A stretch of DNA of 64,000 nt, taken from positions 236,484 through 300,483 of the forward strand of contig KQ965747.1 of assembly GCA_001574975.1 (NCBI GenBank), read 5' to 3'. The stretch comes from Gonapodya prolifera JEL478 (Eukaryota; Monoblepharomycota; Monoblepharidomycetes; Monoblepharidales; Gonapodyaceae). The position numbers and the translations under genes were made by a program. The notes beneath the pieces are model-generated. The model made no database searches and was not told where the DNA came from. It saw only the letters and a list, made by a program, of their open reading frames with translations. Shown here piece after piece: positions 43,363 through 55,200 of the stretch (the stretch's first letter is position 1; each line of letters begins with the position of its first letter).

Positions 43363-44936
43363 ATGCATCCACCGCTCGCTCGCACCTCCTGCACATGCCG
43401 CGATTTCGCCCTCCTTCGTCTCCCCCTCGACGTTCTCCTCGTCCTGTCACACCACAAGTCAGAGCACCCACTCGCCCTCCCACCAGGCGCACACTCCCGC
43501 GCAACGCTCGCTCTCTTTTCTCGCCCTCTCGACATCGCAATCCGCGATGTCTCTGCGTTCGGGTGGTCTGCTTCACTCGACGCTGTCCTCAATGCTCGGA
43601 TCCCCCTCCACCTCGCAATCCAGGCGCTGCGATTCCTCCTCACACGCGCCGGCGGCCTTGCATCGCACCTTCCCGTGTTGGAATGGGAGACTGGTTCGCT
43701 GTGGTGGTGGCTCGCGCTTCGGAGCGCGACGTGGGCAGAATTTGGCGATGTTCTGCTAGAGGTATCGCCCCGGAAGTTCGTGGAGGAAAACATTGGTGCA
43801 ATTGTCCTCCGGGCGTGTGAAGTGGGAGTCTCTGTAGAGGCAATGGAGGCGACGCTGGGTAAGGGCTCTAAGCGCCTTCACTCCTTCACTCTACGGTGTC
43901 AGTGACCAGACCAAACCGTTGGCGGAGTACAATGACAGTCAACTCTACACTGCAGCTAAGGCCGGCCACGTCGCCATAACACATCTACTGCTGAACTATC
44001 CTGTTCGATTGGGCCCTTGCTCAGCCCCATTGTACCCGCCCGCAGTGCACGAGGTTCTGCTTCATTCCGCCCTGACCAACAACGTGACTGCGATGAAGAC
44101 TCTCCTCGCCGCCAGTGTGGACCCAAACAACGCCACCGAAGACGGCAAGACCGCGCTCAAGCAGTCCGCGTTACATGAGAGTTTGGACATAATCGAGGTT
44201 CTCCTCGCCCACGGCGCCGACGTAAACCACCAGGACGCCTTTGGAAGAACGGCGCTCATTTTTGCGGTTTGCCCACTTGCACCGTACCAATATCGCAGAC
44301 GTATCACTTCTTTTGACGGTCCCCCACTTTGGAATGCACATATCGTCCAAACCCTCCTATGTGTAGGGGCCGACCCCGCGCTCTGTAATGCTTTGGGGCA
44401 GACTGCGCTGATGCTTGCCTGTATGCACCACAGCGTACACACTCTGGACCGGCTCCTCGCTGAGACATCACCACAGGTTCTCAATGCACGCGACGCGACA
44501 GGTTCCACAGCGCTCATGTTCGTCCTTCGTCGTGGCCCCATCGTCGTGGAGCACCTCGAGCGTCTTCTCTCAGCAGGCGCGGACCCCGATGGCCCAGACA
44601 AAAGCGCTGCAACGCCTCTCTTGCTTGCCACATTGTGCACCTCGTTGATGGCCATCAGCACGGTACTGGATTACGGGGCGTACCCGTCCCCGCGGGTCGG
44701 ACCGGGCCGCACCACTTTGTGATGGCTCGGCACCCCCGTTATGCGACGTCGCACACCGCACTGCCCGTCCTTATGCGTGCGAGGGTCCATATGCCATCGA
44801 CGCCATAGATGCCCAGGGCCGCACGGCGCTTATAGCGGCTTTCGATTCCAAGTGCGAAAGATGTGTGAGCGAGCTGATTTCCGCAGGAGCTGACGTGTTC
44901 GTTGGGTGGGGAGATGTTGATACGGAGGGCAATTAA
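43363..44936 (+). CDS. Ankyrin-repeat protein, exon joins unresolved
   Basis: Protein-interaction protein of unknown role. The first exon (start MHPPLARTSCTCRDF at 43363, or MNFC at 43291) encodes a helical, Leu/Ala-rich region ending VEAMEATLG before a GTAAGG donor near 43861. The second block (43910-44720) contains ankyrin repeats: DSQLYTAAKAGHVAITHLLL, DGKTALKQSALHESLDIIEV, LLAHGADVNHQDAFGRTALI, LGQTALMLACMHH and LLSAGADPDGPD. A last repeat (DAQGRTALIAAFDSKCERCV, ISAGADVFVGWG) lies in another frame and ends at 44936. The first splice pair has mismatched phase by one base, and the last repeat needs either an intron or a frameshift near 44690. It may be a gene with an unusual splice site or one that is beginning to decay. 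Confidence 0.6.
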
Positions 44937-45509
44937 GCGGCCAGGGAACGGTCGCCGCAGCTTTGAAGCGACGCTGCGTGAAGCCCTCGCTGAACTCTCG
45001 ATCTCTGTGGGTGAATGGACGAAATCCATGAGCTTGTGGGTGAGTGCATGGACGTTGTACTGCAAATCACGATTCTGGTGAGTGCATCCCCCCTTTTTTT
45101 CAACTCATCATTCGTGGCGCTCCGCTTCGGTTTGGTTTAAGAGGCGTGTGTGATTAATGATAGAGTCTAAGTTTATTTTATCGGTCTGGTTGTGGTCGTT
45201 GGTACCAAAATTGCCAACTCTTGCAGTAGTAGATGCAGTTGGTTTGAAACGCGAAGAACTTGGAGAAATCTTCATTGAGTCTCTCTATCTTTCAGGGAGG
45301 GTTTGTTGGCGAAGGTGAACGTTGTTGGTCAAATTCTTCTTCTCTTCTCGTGCCCCAACCCAAGAAAATTTCCGTATGCATCATCATATTCTTGTTTGCG
45401 AAATGAATACAGAAAGGCGTTGTGGGAGCAAACCAATCGAATACTGTTTCGCCACGCATCAACCAAACAAACTCTTGGAGATAAGAACCTGAGATGAAGC
45501 GCGATAAAA
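44937..45509. other. Intergenic between convergent genes
   Basis: About 570 bp between the ends of the ankyrin gene and the YIPF6-like gene. Only short ORFs without family features; it should hold both terminators. Confidence 0.4.
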
Positions 45510-46866
45510 TTAACGTCCGCTACAGCTCCTACAAAGTGAGAATAGAAGATAACTTACCTCCCACCCCAGGAACACGTAAAAGAGCATCATCGGATAAACC
45601 GCCAATAACCTCCTGTTTTCCAAACGGGCATCAGACAGAAACGAGAGAGACGCTACGGTGGACATAAATTATAACAATTGAACTAATAGCGGCGAAGGAA
45701 AGAATCGAGAGAACCCACCAACGGCACTCCACCACACCGCGACTGCCACGAAAATGCCCCGTATTATAATGCTCGGGACTAGAAGCGACACGACGGAGGC
45801 GGCAAGGAGGGGGAAGAGACAGTATGAAAGGACACAGACGGATTGCAGGAACGAGCTGGGACCCGTGTCAGTAAGCAGAGGCGAGTATTTAGTTAATAAT
45901 TGGTGAGGGAACAAGGATCCTCAAGGGAATAGTAGTCACACAACAACTTACATTCTACCACCGAGGAGTTGTGCGTTCAAGGTCACAATCGCGGATCCGA
46001 TCCAGACAGCAGCGAAGACTTGGGTGAAGACGTTCGAAGATTGGTCTGACGGCGCAGTGAGGGAGAGTCGCCTAGGTGCCAACAAAAAGGAGAACTTATG
46101 TTAAAGCGTCTTCTGCAAATTGAGAGTAACGTCCTTCCGGACTTGTGTGCCGCGACAGGCACTAGTACTCAAATTGCGAACTCCTGAACACCAACTCTCA
46201 AGCCAATCCTCCAATCCGCCGGTGCTTACCGCGTACTTCAACAGCTTCAATTTCCGTTTGCGGTCTTCAGATAGCTTACTCACGTCGCCAAGCCCAAACA
46301 CAGGAGTAGGGGGCCCCACAAGTCCCATTCCCGCAACACATCCGCCGCGGGTTGAGACCCTGGCCTGAGCACCTGGAGGATCTTGTGCCATATGCGACGC
46401 AAGTCTCTGAGGAGTGTTTCGAGGACGGGTTCGTCGAGGGTGTTCTATTGATGACGGGTTCGAATGGGTGAATTCATGTGAGAGTAGATGGACACGCTGC
46501 GACACGCTCCTGGTGCCATCGTTTGGCGGCTCATGTCGCAAAATTATGTGACAATCCGAAAATAGTACCCCTCGCCCCTGCGTGCTTGTGAATTGATTCT
46601 GCCAGATTCATTGATCGCCAACTCACCACACTAGGCTGGGCTCCCAATCCAGCGCCACCCATCCCGGCGATATTTCCTGCAGGCAAGCCTCCCGCGACGC
46701 CCGGGACAGACGACAAAGGGGGAGGTGACACGGTCGTGGTGATAACAAGGTCATCGGGCGTGAGCGAGGCGGCCGATGACGAGGGTTTGATGGGGAGAGA
46801 TGAGGCGAGGGACGATGTCGGGGGTGTCGCGGTGCGCTTGGGGGCCGTGGAGCCGTAGCTTGACAT
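45510..46866 (-). CDS. Yip1-domain protein, YIPF6/Yip4-like
   Basis: Golgi membrane protein of the Yip1 family, which binds Rab GTPases and helps vesicle traffic. Start MSSYGSTAPKRTATPP (46866) with a Ser/Pro-rich cytosolic N-terminus. The conserved TLDEPVLETLLRDLRRIWHK and LREWDLWGPLLLCLGLA near 46.3-46.45 kb are the YIPF6 signature (DEPV-x-x-T and DWDLWGPL). Then come helices with FAAVWIGSAIVTLNAQLLGG, FLQSVCVLSYCLFPLLAASV, VPSIIIRGIFVAVAVWWSAV and RRLLAVYPMMLFYVFLGW, which completes the five-helix Yip1 domain. The end is VSYLLFSL plus a short basic tail with a stop at 45510; a 30-bp intron near 45540 that would shorten the tail is possible but unlikely. About five exons. Confidence 0.9.
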
Positions 46867-47579
46867 GTTTGGAGGGTTGGAAGGTTGGCGGGTTGGAGGC
46901 CAATTTCAAGAGAGAGAAGTGTAGTAACATTTGAAAGCATAGGGTCATTTCTACTTTTCAATTCACAATTAATTCAGGGAAGGAAAAGGGGATTAAAACT
47001 CAGGAAATTTCTTGTCCACACTCAAAGGAGTCTTGTCATATTTTTATGAGGTGTGCTGTTCACTACCACTCAATAGACAAGCTCGAATTTTGTACACATC
47101 ATATAGCAGCGAATGTTGTTGGGACTGGTGGCACCAGCGGGAGACGGGAGATGACTTCGCAAATGATCTCCGTGCTATGGAGATTACCCATCACCGAGGG
47201 CGGAATTTCGGCTTGTCCCCAGGTACGTTTTTGACCGAAAATGCGCCATCGATGTCTCCCGCAGCCACTACATACAGCCACGCAGGTCTTCTACTCGCAA
47301 CTTTGCTGAATAGAGTTGCGTCCTTACCCATGCTCGACACCTCCAACTTCATCTCTGGTCGAATCAATGGGGATTTTCAACTTCAATCATGTAAATGGGC
47401 ATGCAGAATGGAAGGAAGATTTCCTATTAAAGAAGCTTCATCTGTTCTCGGGATTTCTCTACACACACGTTCCTCAAAGTCGGTTCAAGAAACCACCGCG
47501 GAGCCGCCCACCATTCCCCCCATAAAAAGCCCAGGAGGAGGCAGCCATTCCGTATCCGCTGTAACCCATCACACGGACA
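46867..47579. promoter_or_regulatory. Divergent promoter region, YIPF6-like and tocopherol-cyclase-like genes
   Basis: 713 bp between two outward-facing starts. The open frame 47012-47695 crosses the start of the next gene in another frame and has no family features. No core element identified. Confidence 0.35.
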
Positions 47580-48983
47580 ATGCGCACGGACTTCGGCTGG
47601 AAGGCCCTCAGCGGCGCTTCTCTTGTCGCACTCCTTTTCGCTTCGCCTGTCGCCGCAGCAAACGAGCAAGTCAACGGATACCGCCTCCCGGATAGCCCAA
47701 TTCTGCAGACGAACGGATATGATTGGTGGTGGCACAACCTTGTTGCAGTGTCGCGAGCTGATGGAACCGCGAAACCGTTTTTCTTTGAGGTGCGTCCTAT
47801 ACCCTAAAGTCTTCATGAAATGCATCTGATGAATGATAAACAAACAACTCTTCCAGTACTACATCGTGAACCCTGCCCTCGCTCAAGCTCAACCCGTTTA
47901 CGGCAACAACGGCGCGAACAAGCCCAGCTACGCCATCGTCACAGCAGGAACTTGGGGCCTCGACGCGAAGAAGATCAACAACTTCTACCCCGTGTCTCAG
48001 TTCTCTGCGGACGTCAACGTCATGAACGTCAAAATTGGCGCCAACAACATTGCAAACGAGACGTATATTGCGGGATCCGTCTCCCTCTCCGCTGCCGACG
48101 CTGCGGCCCACCCCGAGTACTTCTCCGACGCCGGATCCATCAGCTGGTCGTTGAAGGCGGAGAAATTTCTTGCTTTTGATCCCGGGTATGCCGTCTCGGA
48201 CATCCCACGGGACCTTGCGATTCTCCAGGTGAGCGTCTTTGTCTCCCAGCCCGATTTCAATACTTAGATGCATAGCAGTACTAACCAACCTTCTTTTTTT
48301 GCTTGCAGATGTTCTGGTTCGTCAAGGGAATGCGCACCAAGTACACCGGAACAATCACGTACAACGGACAAATTTACGACGTGCTTCCGGAGAGCTCGTA
48401 CGGATACGCCGACAAGAACTGGGGCACGGACTACACTAACCCATGGCTTTGGCTTTCTGTGAGTAAAAATTTTGTCTCTTGCTCGTGAGATCCTATTAAT
48501 GCACCTTTTGAATCGTCGTATCAGAGCAACAAACTTGTCTCTCGCAAGACCGGCAAGGAACTCCCAAACTCCTCCCTGGACTGTGGTGGTGGTCGCCCCA
48601 TTGCTGCGGGTATCGATCTCGGCGAAAAGGTCCTTGTGGCCTTTTGGTACGAAGGCACGTTCTACGAATACAACTTTGCTAAGCTCAACGCCGGAGTCAC
48701 CTTCAACGTTACCGAGACTGCCACCGACATCAGATGGAGCATTACGGCGATCAATGTCAACTCCAAGGTTGTGATCGACTTCTCGGCGCCAAAGGCGACT
48801 ATGATCAAGATCCGATACGAGTCTCCCGACACCGGTACCATCAAGCACAAGAACCTTTGGAACACTGGCTTTGCCCAAGGTACCATTCAACTGTACAAGG
48901 GTGACCTCTGGGGGCTCTTTGGGTGGACCTTGGTGGACACCATTGATGGATCGATGGGAGGAGCTGAATGGGGCCAATACTAA
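47580..48983 (+). CDS. Secreted tocopherol-cyclase-like protein, copy 1
   Basis: Start MRTDFGWKALSGASLVALLF (47580) gives a signal peptide cut near VAA-ANEQ. The mature protein opens with GYRLPDSPILQTNGYDWWWH and FFFEYYIVNPAL, then GNNGANKPSYA, VNVMNVKIGANN, SVSLSAADAAAHPEYFSDAG and ISWSL. The second half carries SSYGYADKNWGTDYTNPWLW, CGGGRPI, FWYEGTFYEYNF and NVNSKVVIDFSAP. The order Y-A-(D/E)-KNWG, W-x-W, C/A-GGG and G-x-x-YEF is that of plant tocopherol cyclase VTE1, a lipocalin-like two-lobed beta-barrel fold; the family link is by motif order, not by strong identity. The plant enzyme acts in plastids, whereas this protein should leave the cell, so a different substrate or a Diels-Alderase/lipid-binding role is possible. 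Three introns, at about 47790, 48230 and 48460. It ends GGAEWGQY at 48983. Confidence 0.75.
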
Positions 48984-49502
48984 TCTTTTACTTCGGGTCG
49001 AGACTACTCTATTATATATCTTGCATTCCCTTACGTATGTCCGTATTGAAAAAGGATGTGGATGTAAATCTTATGCGTCCCCAAGTAACGCTAGTTCCAC
49101 CGCAGGCAGCTTACCATCAACGCCATGGAACTCAGCATCAACAGGTAAAGAGCAATTCTTGCACCAAGAGGGGTTGCCCTGGATTGCCTCCCTTGAAGTG
49201 TAAAATTCAGGTGTTGCCGGCGCGCGCCACATCGGCCAAACCTCACCAATTATTTTCATTTATCCCCTCCCACTCTCGAATCCATGATATCACCCATTGA
49301 GCAACCCGAGCTTGGCGACCGTCCCTCTTCCACGACGACCAACAGACCACGATCTCAGCACCGCGAACCTCGTCATTCCATGAAAACTCAACAGATTCCG
49401 CGGAAGTCGGGCCTTGTTTGGATCGCCTCACCGCTTTGAAGGAACGAGGCTCTCTTCCAAATCCGTCCCTCCTGCAAAGAAGAAGTCCACCCATCCAGGA
49501 AA
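48984..49502. other. Spacer between the two tocopherol-cyclase-like copies
   Basis: 519 bp, no gene seen. Serves as the terminator of copy 1 and the upstream region of copy 2. Confidence 0.35.
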
Positions 49503-50892
49503 ATGGGCGCCCTCGGATGGCTCGCAGCGAGCATCGCCCTACTAGCCTTATCTCCCGAAGCCCACGCGGGCAACGAGGTCGTCAACGGGTACCGATTTCC
49601 TGACAGTCCCATCTACAAGACGAAAGGCTACGATTGGTGGTGGCACATCCTCATCGTAGTGTCTCGCGTCGACGGATCTCTCAGACGGTTCTTCTTCGAG
49701 GTGAGCACCCTCTCCAAGTTGTCGATCTTCTTGCCGGAACCTCGAGTTCATGCGATCTCCGCTCGTGCGTTTTGTGTTCAGTACTACATTATCAACCCTG
49801 GTCTCGGCAAGGCCCAACCCATGCTCGGTAACAACGGTGCCAACAAGCCATCCTACGCGCTCACAGCAGGAACTTGGGGTGACGACACCAAAAAGATCAA
49901 CAACTTTACCCCGTTTCCGTGTTTTCTGCCGACGTGAATGTGATGAACGTCAAGATCGGCACAAAACAACATGGCCAACGACACTTACCTCATGGGTTCT
50001 GTCTCCTTGTCCGCTGTAGATGCGGTAGCTCACCCAGAGTTCTTTTCCGACGCGGTGTCTATCAGCTGGTCGCTCAAGGCTGACAAATTCCTCACTTTTG
50101 ACCCCGGTTTTGGGGTTTCCGAGCTTCCCCGTGACCTCGCCATTCTCCAGGTAGGCGACATTGCAACTTCTCTTCTACTTCTTACGTTTGAAACTCTCTT
50201 GCGAACGTGTCTCGTAGATGTTTTGGTACGTCAAGGGCATGCGAACCCGGTACACAGGCACCAACAATTATTAAGCCAAATTTTCGACGTCGTGCCCGAC
50301 AAGTCGTACGGTTACCAGGACAAAAACTGGGGTACCGACTACGCTAACCCGTGGATTTGGCTTAACGTGAGTATGCACTCTTCATCGTCGAACAGCGCGA
50401 AACTGCGATTGTTGATCTCATCTGGTCCAATTCTACACTTCCAGACCAACAAACTCACCTCCCGCAAAACCGGCAAAGAGCTTACCAAATCCTCCCTCGA
50501 CTGCGGCGGCGGGCAACCCGTGCTTGCCGGGATCTCACTCGGGCTGCAAGTGCTCGTCGCCCTGTGGTACGAGGCACTCTGTACGAATACAACTTCTCCA
50601 AATTCAACGCCGTGGTGGTCCCCAAAGTCACCGTGTCCGAAACCGAGATCTTCTGGAGCTTGATCGGCGTCAATGTGAACTCCCAGATCGTCATCAACTT
50701 CTCCGCGCCAAAGAAGACTATGCTCAAGATTAAGTACGAGTCGCCTGATAATGAAAAGATCAAGCACCAGAACTTGTGGAATACGGGGCTCGCGAAGGGG
50801 ACTGTGGAGCTGTATAAGGGGAACTTGTTTGGGTACACACTCATCGACACTCTCGATGGAGAATTGGGAGGCGCGAGAACGGCGAGTACTGA
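49503..50892 (+). pseudogene. Secreted tocopherol-cyclase-like protein, broken copy 2
   Basis: Tandem copy of 47580-48983 with the same exon order. Start MGALGWLAASIALLALSPEA (49503) still gives a signal peptide, followed by GYRFPDSPIYKTKGYDWWWH and FFFEYYIINPGLGKAQPM. The frame is lost by a missing base near 49910 (soon giving TGA), partly regained by an extra base near 49965, lost again near 50272 (TAA directly after NNY), again near 50572, and shifted near 50875 before the homologous stop at 50892. Between these points the protein is well conserved: SYGYQDKNWGTDYANPWIW, CGGGQPVLAGISLG, NVNSQIVINFSAPK. Splice sites look normal. All faults are one-base indels without large deletions, so inactivation is recent or the assembly here has indel errors. 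Confidence 0.8.
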
Positions 50893-51161
50893 AAAATGGA
50901 CTTTGACTTGGGCGGCAAATGTGGAATTTGTAGCGCGTACCGATTATGCAGTAGAAGTGTTTCTCAGATACTCCGTTGATCTAAGTTGTTCCCGAAGGCG
51001 GGCTCCGTTCATTATGTAATTGCAGCAGCATACAGGTCGAGGACCCGACGATGAAGCACGTACGGCAACCAAAAAGATAGAAACGATGGTTACCCTTGAT
51101 CAATTACACCATAGGAACATTACAAAAAACACTCATTTAAAACTTTTACCCCTCCAGCCCC
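50893..51161. other. Intergenic between convergent genes
   Basis: About 270 bp at the 3' ends of the broken cyclase-like copy and the small minus-strand gene; nothing recognised. Confidence 0.3.
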
Positions 51162-51757
51162 TTACTTCCAACCCCACCCGAAGTCAGCCCCGTCAGCCCT
51201 GAACCCAACGTCTGCTCCGTCGAACCCGCCTGGCCCGAAGTCCGCACCGTCGACGCGGAGTCCGACATCGGGACCGTCGAAGCTGGGTCCAAAGTCGGGG
51301 CCGTCGAATCCTGGAAGGGGTATCGGAGTCGCAAAGCGGGGTTGAAAAGACTGAGTTGAGGAGTCTTTTGTTGTTCAACCCACCTCCGTAGCCGTAACCA
51401 AAACCATGGTGATGATGATGGCTCGCTCCCGCGAGGGCTCCACCAATCAACGCTCCGGTGAGGGCCGACGATATACCCGAGCTTCCGTACGAGGGCCGGC
51501 TCACGTAGGTCGCGGGGCGCTGCTGCACGACGACTTGCGGTTGGCGCTGCACGTAGACCTGCTGCGGCTGCTGCTGCACAACGACTTGAGGCGGCGACGC
51601 GTATCCAGGTGGTGGGCCTGCCGGTGGGGGGGGGCCTCGGGGGTCCGTCCAGGTGGTGTCTGCCGCGTTTTGGTGGAAGTGGTTGTTGGGTCAACACAGC
51701 ATCTGGAAACCTGGAATTCACGTCCGCAAAGGACGAAAGCTTACATGGCGGGTTCGA
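51162..51757 (-). CDS. Small Gln/Gly-rich protein with glycine-zipper and FDG repeats
   Basis: No known function. The clear part reads PPPAGPPPGYASPPQVVVQQ, a Gln-rich tract (VYVQRQPQVVVQQRPATYV), a glycine-zipper-like segment ISSALTGALIGGALAGASHH with five His after it, and GFGYGYGG. An intron with a GTGGGT donor near 51391 and an acceptor ending ccttccag near 51318 joins to a C-terminal tandem repeat: GFDGPDFG, SFDGPDVG, RVDGADFG, GFDGADVG, RADGADFG, ending WGWK with a stop at 51162. Upstream in this frame is TTWTDPRGPPPP, like the end of a WW domain, but a TGA stops the frame near 51690. The first exon (possibly the ATG near 51755 with a 35-bp intron) therefore remains unresolved. Composition suggests a membrane- or cell-wall-associated low-complexity protein. 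Confidence 0.55.
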
Positions 51758-52236
51758 GGTAGTGAGAACAAAGTAGTACCGACGTGTGTTTTGGTCGTAC
51801 TAAGGGCAATCAATTCGGCCGAGACTCAGTCAACAAGCAAAGAATGCGATGGCCACGCCCACGGGGGTCAACGAACCTGCGAAATCCAGCCTTTATATCA
51901 AATGGTTTGATTTCGCCCACGCCACGATTCGTGTTCAGAAGAAGCGGAATGGGAAACCGGGGAGTAACATCCAGACAAACCACGCACGCGGGACAAATCC
52001 AACACGCCGTTAAATTTAGAGCTCAGCCGCAACATTTCGCTTCAGAATTCCTTCACCTGGGGGCAGCGGTCGCGGGTCCATCGCTCTTTCGAAGTTAAAC
52101 AGTCGCCAAGAACGGAAGCTTTGGACGCAGCAAGGGAGCACTCCGCCTCCGGACCAATCCACGTTCACAGAATTTGATTTTGATTGCATTTTCTAAATCC
52201 GATTACAACGTAGTTTCTTCTCCAGTGGCGATACCC
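51758..52236. other. Intergenic spacer
   Basis: About 480 bp between two minus-strand genes. No gene, repeat or clear promoter element seen. Confidence 0.35.
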
Positions 52237-55200
52237 TCACGACGCTCCTCCAGCAATCCCTGGCTTCAGGTAACCCCATTCGCCCGCCAATCCAGCATAG
52301 TCACCGAGACCGGTATCCATCATGTCTATCCCGTTCACCGAAGCAGCACCGTACATACCCCGGTTGCTTCCGCTTGCTGACGGGTCTTGGGAGCCGTCTT
52401 GGTCAGTGGCGCTGCTTGCTCCATTTGCGTTCATGTCAACTCCCGACTCCTGTGCGCTCCCGTAGTAGTCTGAGAGCGTGACTGGCTTTCGAATTTTATA
52501 CCACGTATGGCTTGGTACATGTGAATCTGACAAACGATCAGCAGGAAATGAAAATCACGGTGGGTCCTTGGTGGTCACAGAATGGGAAACGGTTGCAAGC
52601 ACTATACGCACCACTCGTGTACGTCCCCAATTTGAAACACGCCGCGCAAAGATCAACCTCACGGCATTTCGCGCACGTGAACCGTGTGCCCTCGATTGGT
52701 TCTGTTCCGCAGTCGTCGCACTGGAGTGAGGTGATCAGCAGGCAATGTTCCCGAATAGAGGAGACGAGTTAGATTGGATGATGTGGTTTCAATAAAACAC
52801 AGATCACAGAGCCACGTGTTCGACGGATCACTCACCGCAAAACCGTTATGCACCCTCCTCCCCTCTTCCGCCGCCCTCGCCATCCTCCGTTCCTGCGCTT
52901 CCAACCACCTCTCGAGCCTACTCAACTCTCTCTCTTCGTCCGTTTCACCATTCCCACCCAGTCCAAGCCCATCCTCCCCAGCTGGCACCCCACCAAACTT
53001 CTCCACCACTTCCGCGGCACTCAACCCCTCCAACGCGCCCTCGTACTCCTCCTCCCCGTCGGACACATCCCATTCCTCCTTTTTCTTCGCAATAGCTCCT
53101 GGTGGGATCCCGTCCCACCCGCCCTGGGGACCCGAGGGAGCGTCGTCCAAGTCCATATCAATATGTCCCCGATCGGACACAATCGTCATGGCGCCCTTGT
53201 ACTTGGCCGTGTACCGCCCGCCTGACGTTCGCGTGCGCCGGGCGGCAAACTTGCTCCTCGGGCGTTGGGCGCCGTCAATCGAAGACCCGACAAAACTGCT
53301 CTGGCCGTCGTCGTCCATTCCCCCCTCCGCATTGCCATCTTCGCTGCCCTCCTCGTCCGTCGACAGTCCCGAAGTTCCCTCGTCTCCTTCCCTTTCCACT
53401 TGCCCCTGCATCGCCTCGAACCCAGTCGCCGGGGGGTCCAGCCCGGCCTGCCCCCGCGTCCTTTTGAGACTCTCCTCGAACGTCACCTGCTGCACCAAGT
53501 ACTCGGGCGTGATGCCCATCTTCTTCGCCGCGGCCGTGTCTGCAAAGTACAGCGACAGCTTCCAGTGCAGGGGAGCCCAGTGTGACGGTCCCTTGGGGTC
53601 CGCTCCCCCGTTGGGAGCCGCGTTTGGTGCGGCAGTGGCAGGGGCAGTGGCAATGGCGGTGGGAGGGGCACCAGCGGCCATGACGCGTTGGGACGATTTG
53701 TGACCCTGGTGGGGCTGCCCGCCTGCAGGTTCCGGGACCTGAGCCGCTGTCGGAGTCGCCACCGCTGGGGACTCCACCCCAACCACGCTTGTCGTCGAGG
53801 CGATCCTCGCGACCCCATCGGGCACTTTGGGCTTGGCCGACTGCCCGTCAATCTCCACAATCGAATCCCCCCACGTCTTGCCCGTATCCAAATCCACGGG
53901 CTTGAACCCACCCAGGGGCGTCTTCATCTTCAAGTCTCTTCCGTACTCGATCCGCGCCAGAGCTTGCTGCTGTGCCGGCGTGAGCTGGTTCGGGTTCGTC
54001 GTCGCGGCGGGGGCGGGGGCGTCCATGTGTAGGAGGCCCGAGCCCTGCCCTGACGGAACGTATTTGCGTGCAGGTGGGGCCGTGGGTTGCGCGGGGCGAG
54101 GAAGGTTTTGGTATTTGGTCCAGTCGATGTGGGGGACACGGGCGATGGGGATGGGCGCAGGGATTGGTGGGCCGGTCTGAGGATTGGCGTTGAAAACGTA
54201 CGTGGTGAAAGGTGAGTGAAGCGTGGAAGCTTTTATCTGAACACAGGCATTTGAAGGATTATCCATGCTGCAACAAAGCGATCCGGCGACGTCGAACTCG
54301 GTCCTTGGTCACTCCTGCCCTTCAAGGTACTCACCCCACCCACAACCTGCTCTGCGAATGCCATTGGGTCCTCAATCGCCTTCTCCTTCAATCCCTCGAG
54401 AACTTTTATATCTCTGTCGCACTGCTCAAGCTGCTGCCTCAGAAGCGCCATCACATGCTCGACAGTGTCGTAATCCTCCCGGGCCGCATTGGCGCGATCC
54501 TCGGCAGTGTACCGGAGCCTCTGGGTCACTTCCCGCACACCATACGTGGGGAGCGTAGACTGTCGCCGGAGCGGCTGCGGCTGGTTCGAGTATTGAAGTT
54601 GTTGTTGCTGTTGTTGTGGAACAATGTGAGGAGTAGGATGGGCTGCGTACTGACCAGGGAGTGGGGCGGGAGAAGGATGAGCCATTGTGTTCTGAGAGTG
54701 AGCGTACGTTTGCGTTGTCGGAGGTGCGGATGTGCCCGGGGACGCGGCATGGAAGTTGTTCGGAACAGGGAGCCGGAGGATGAGACTCGGTTTCCCCGGC
54801 GTGGACGTTACACTGAGACGACGGGTCGATTCTGATGCGCCCTGTGCTCCCCCTTGTTCGGATTCCTCTTTCATCGTCATCGCTGCTTCCCCTTCGTTGG
54901 TCTGTGGCATCGGTGCAGGACTTTCCCTCATTGCATGTCCACCTTCCTCTGCACCGGGACCTTCCCCAGGCAGAACCGAGTTTGGAGCAATGTTAATGCT
55001 GTGGGTGCTGCCTGCCCTGCTCACGTCTGTCGTGACGTTCCCGTCCGTTCTTGGATTCCCCGTGCATGCTGGATATTCGACGGCTCCGTTCTCCACCTTA
55101 CTTCCCCCCACCCCCGCCACATCCTGCAGATCACCGTCGACATCTAGCATCGCCTCATCGTCGACGTGCGCCTGCTCTTCCGCCGCCGTCGTTGCTGCTG

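Noticed and set aside
47012-47695. 227-codon frame across the start of cyclase-like copy 1
   Set aside because: Overlaps the signal peptide exon in another frame, has no domain, and the cyclase-like start is well supported.
47580-50892. Secondary-metabolite cluster around the cyclase-like pair
   Set aside because: Neighbours are a Golgi protein, a low-complexity protein and a ZZ protein; no polyketide, terpene or tailoring enzyme lies within the window.
52774-53703. 309-codon plus-strand frame opposite the ZZ gene
   Set aside because: Antisense shadow of a GC-rich acidic coding region; composition is Ser/Pro low complexity and it has no motif.
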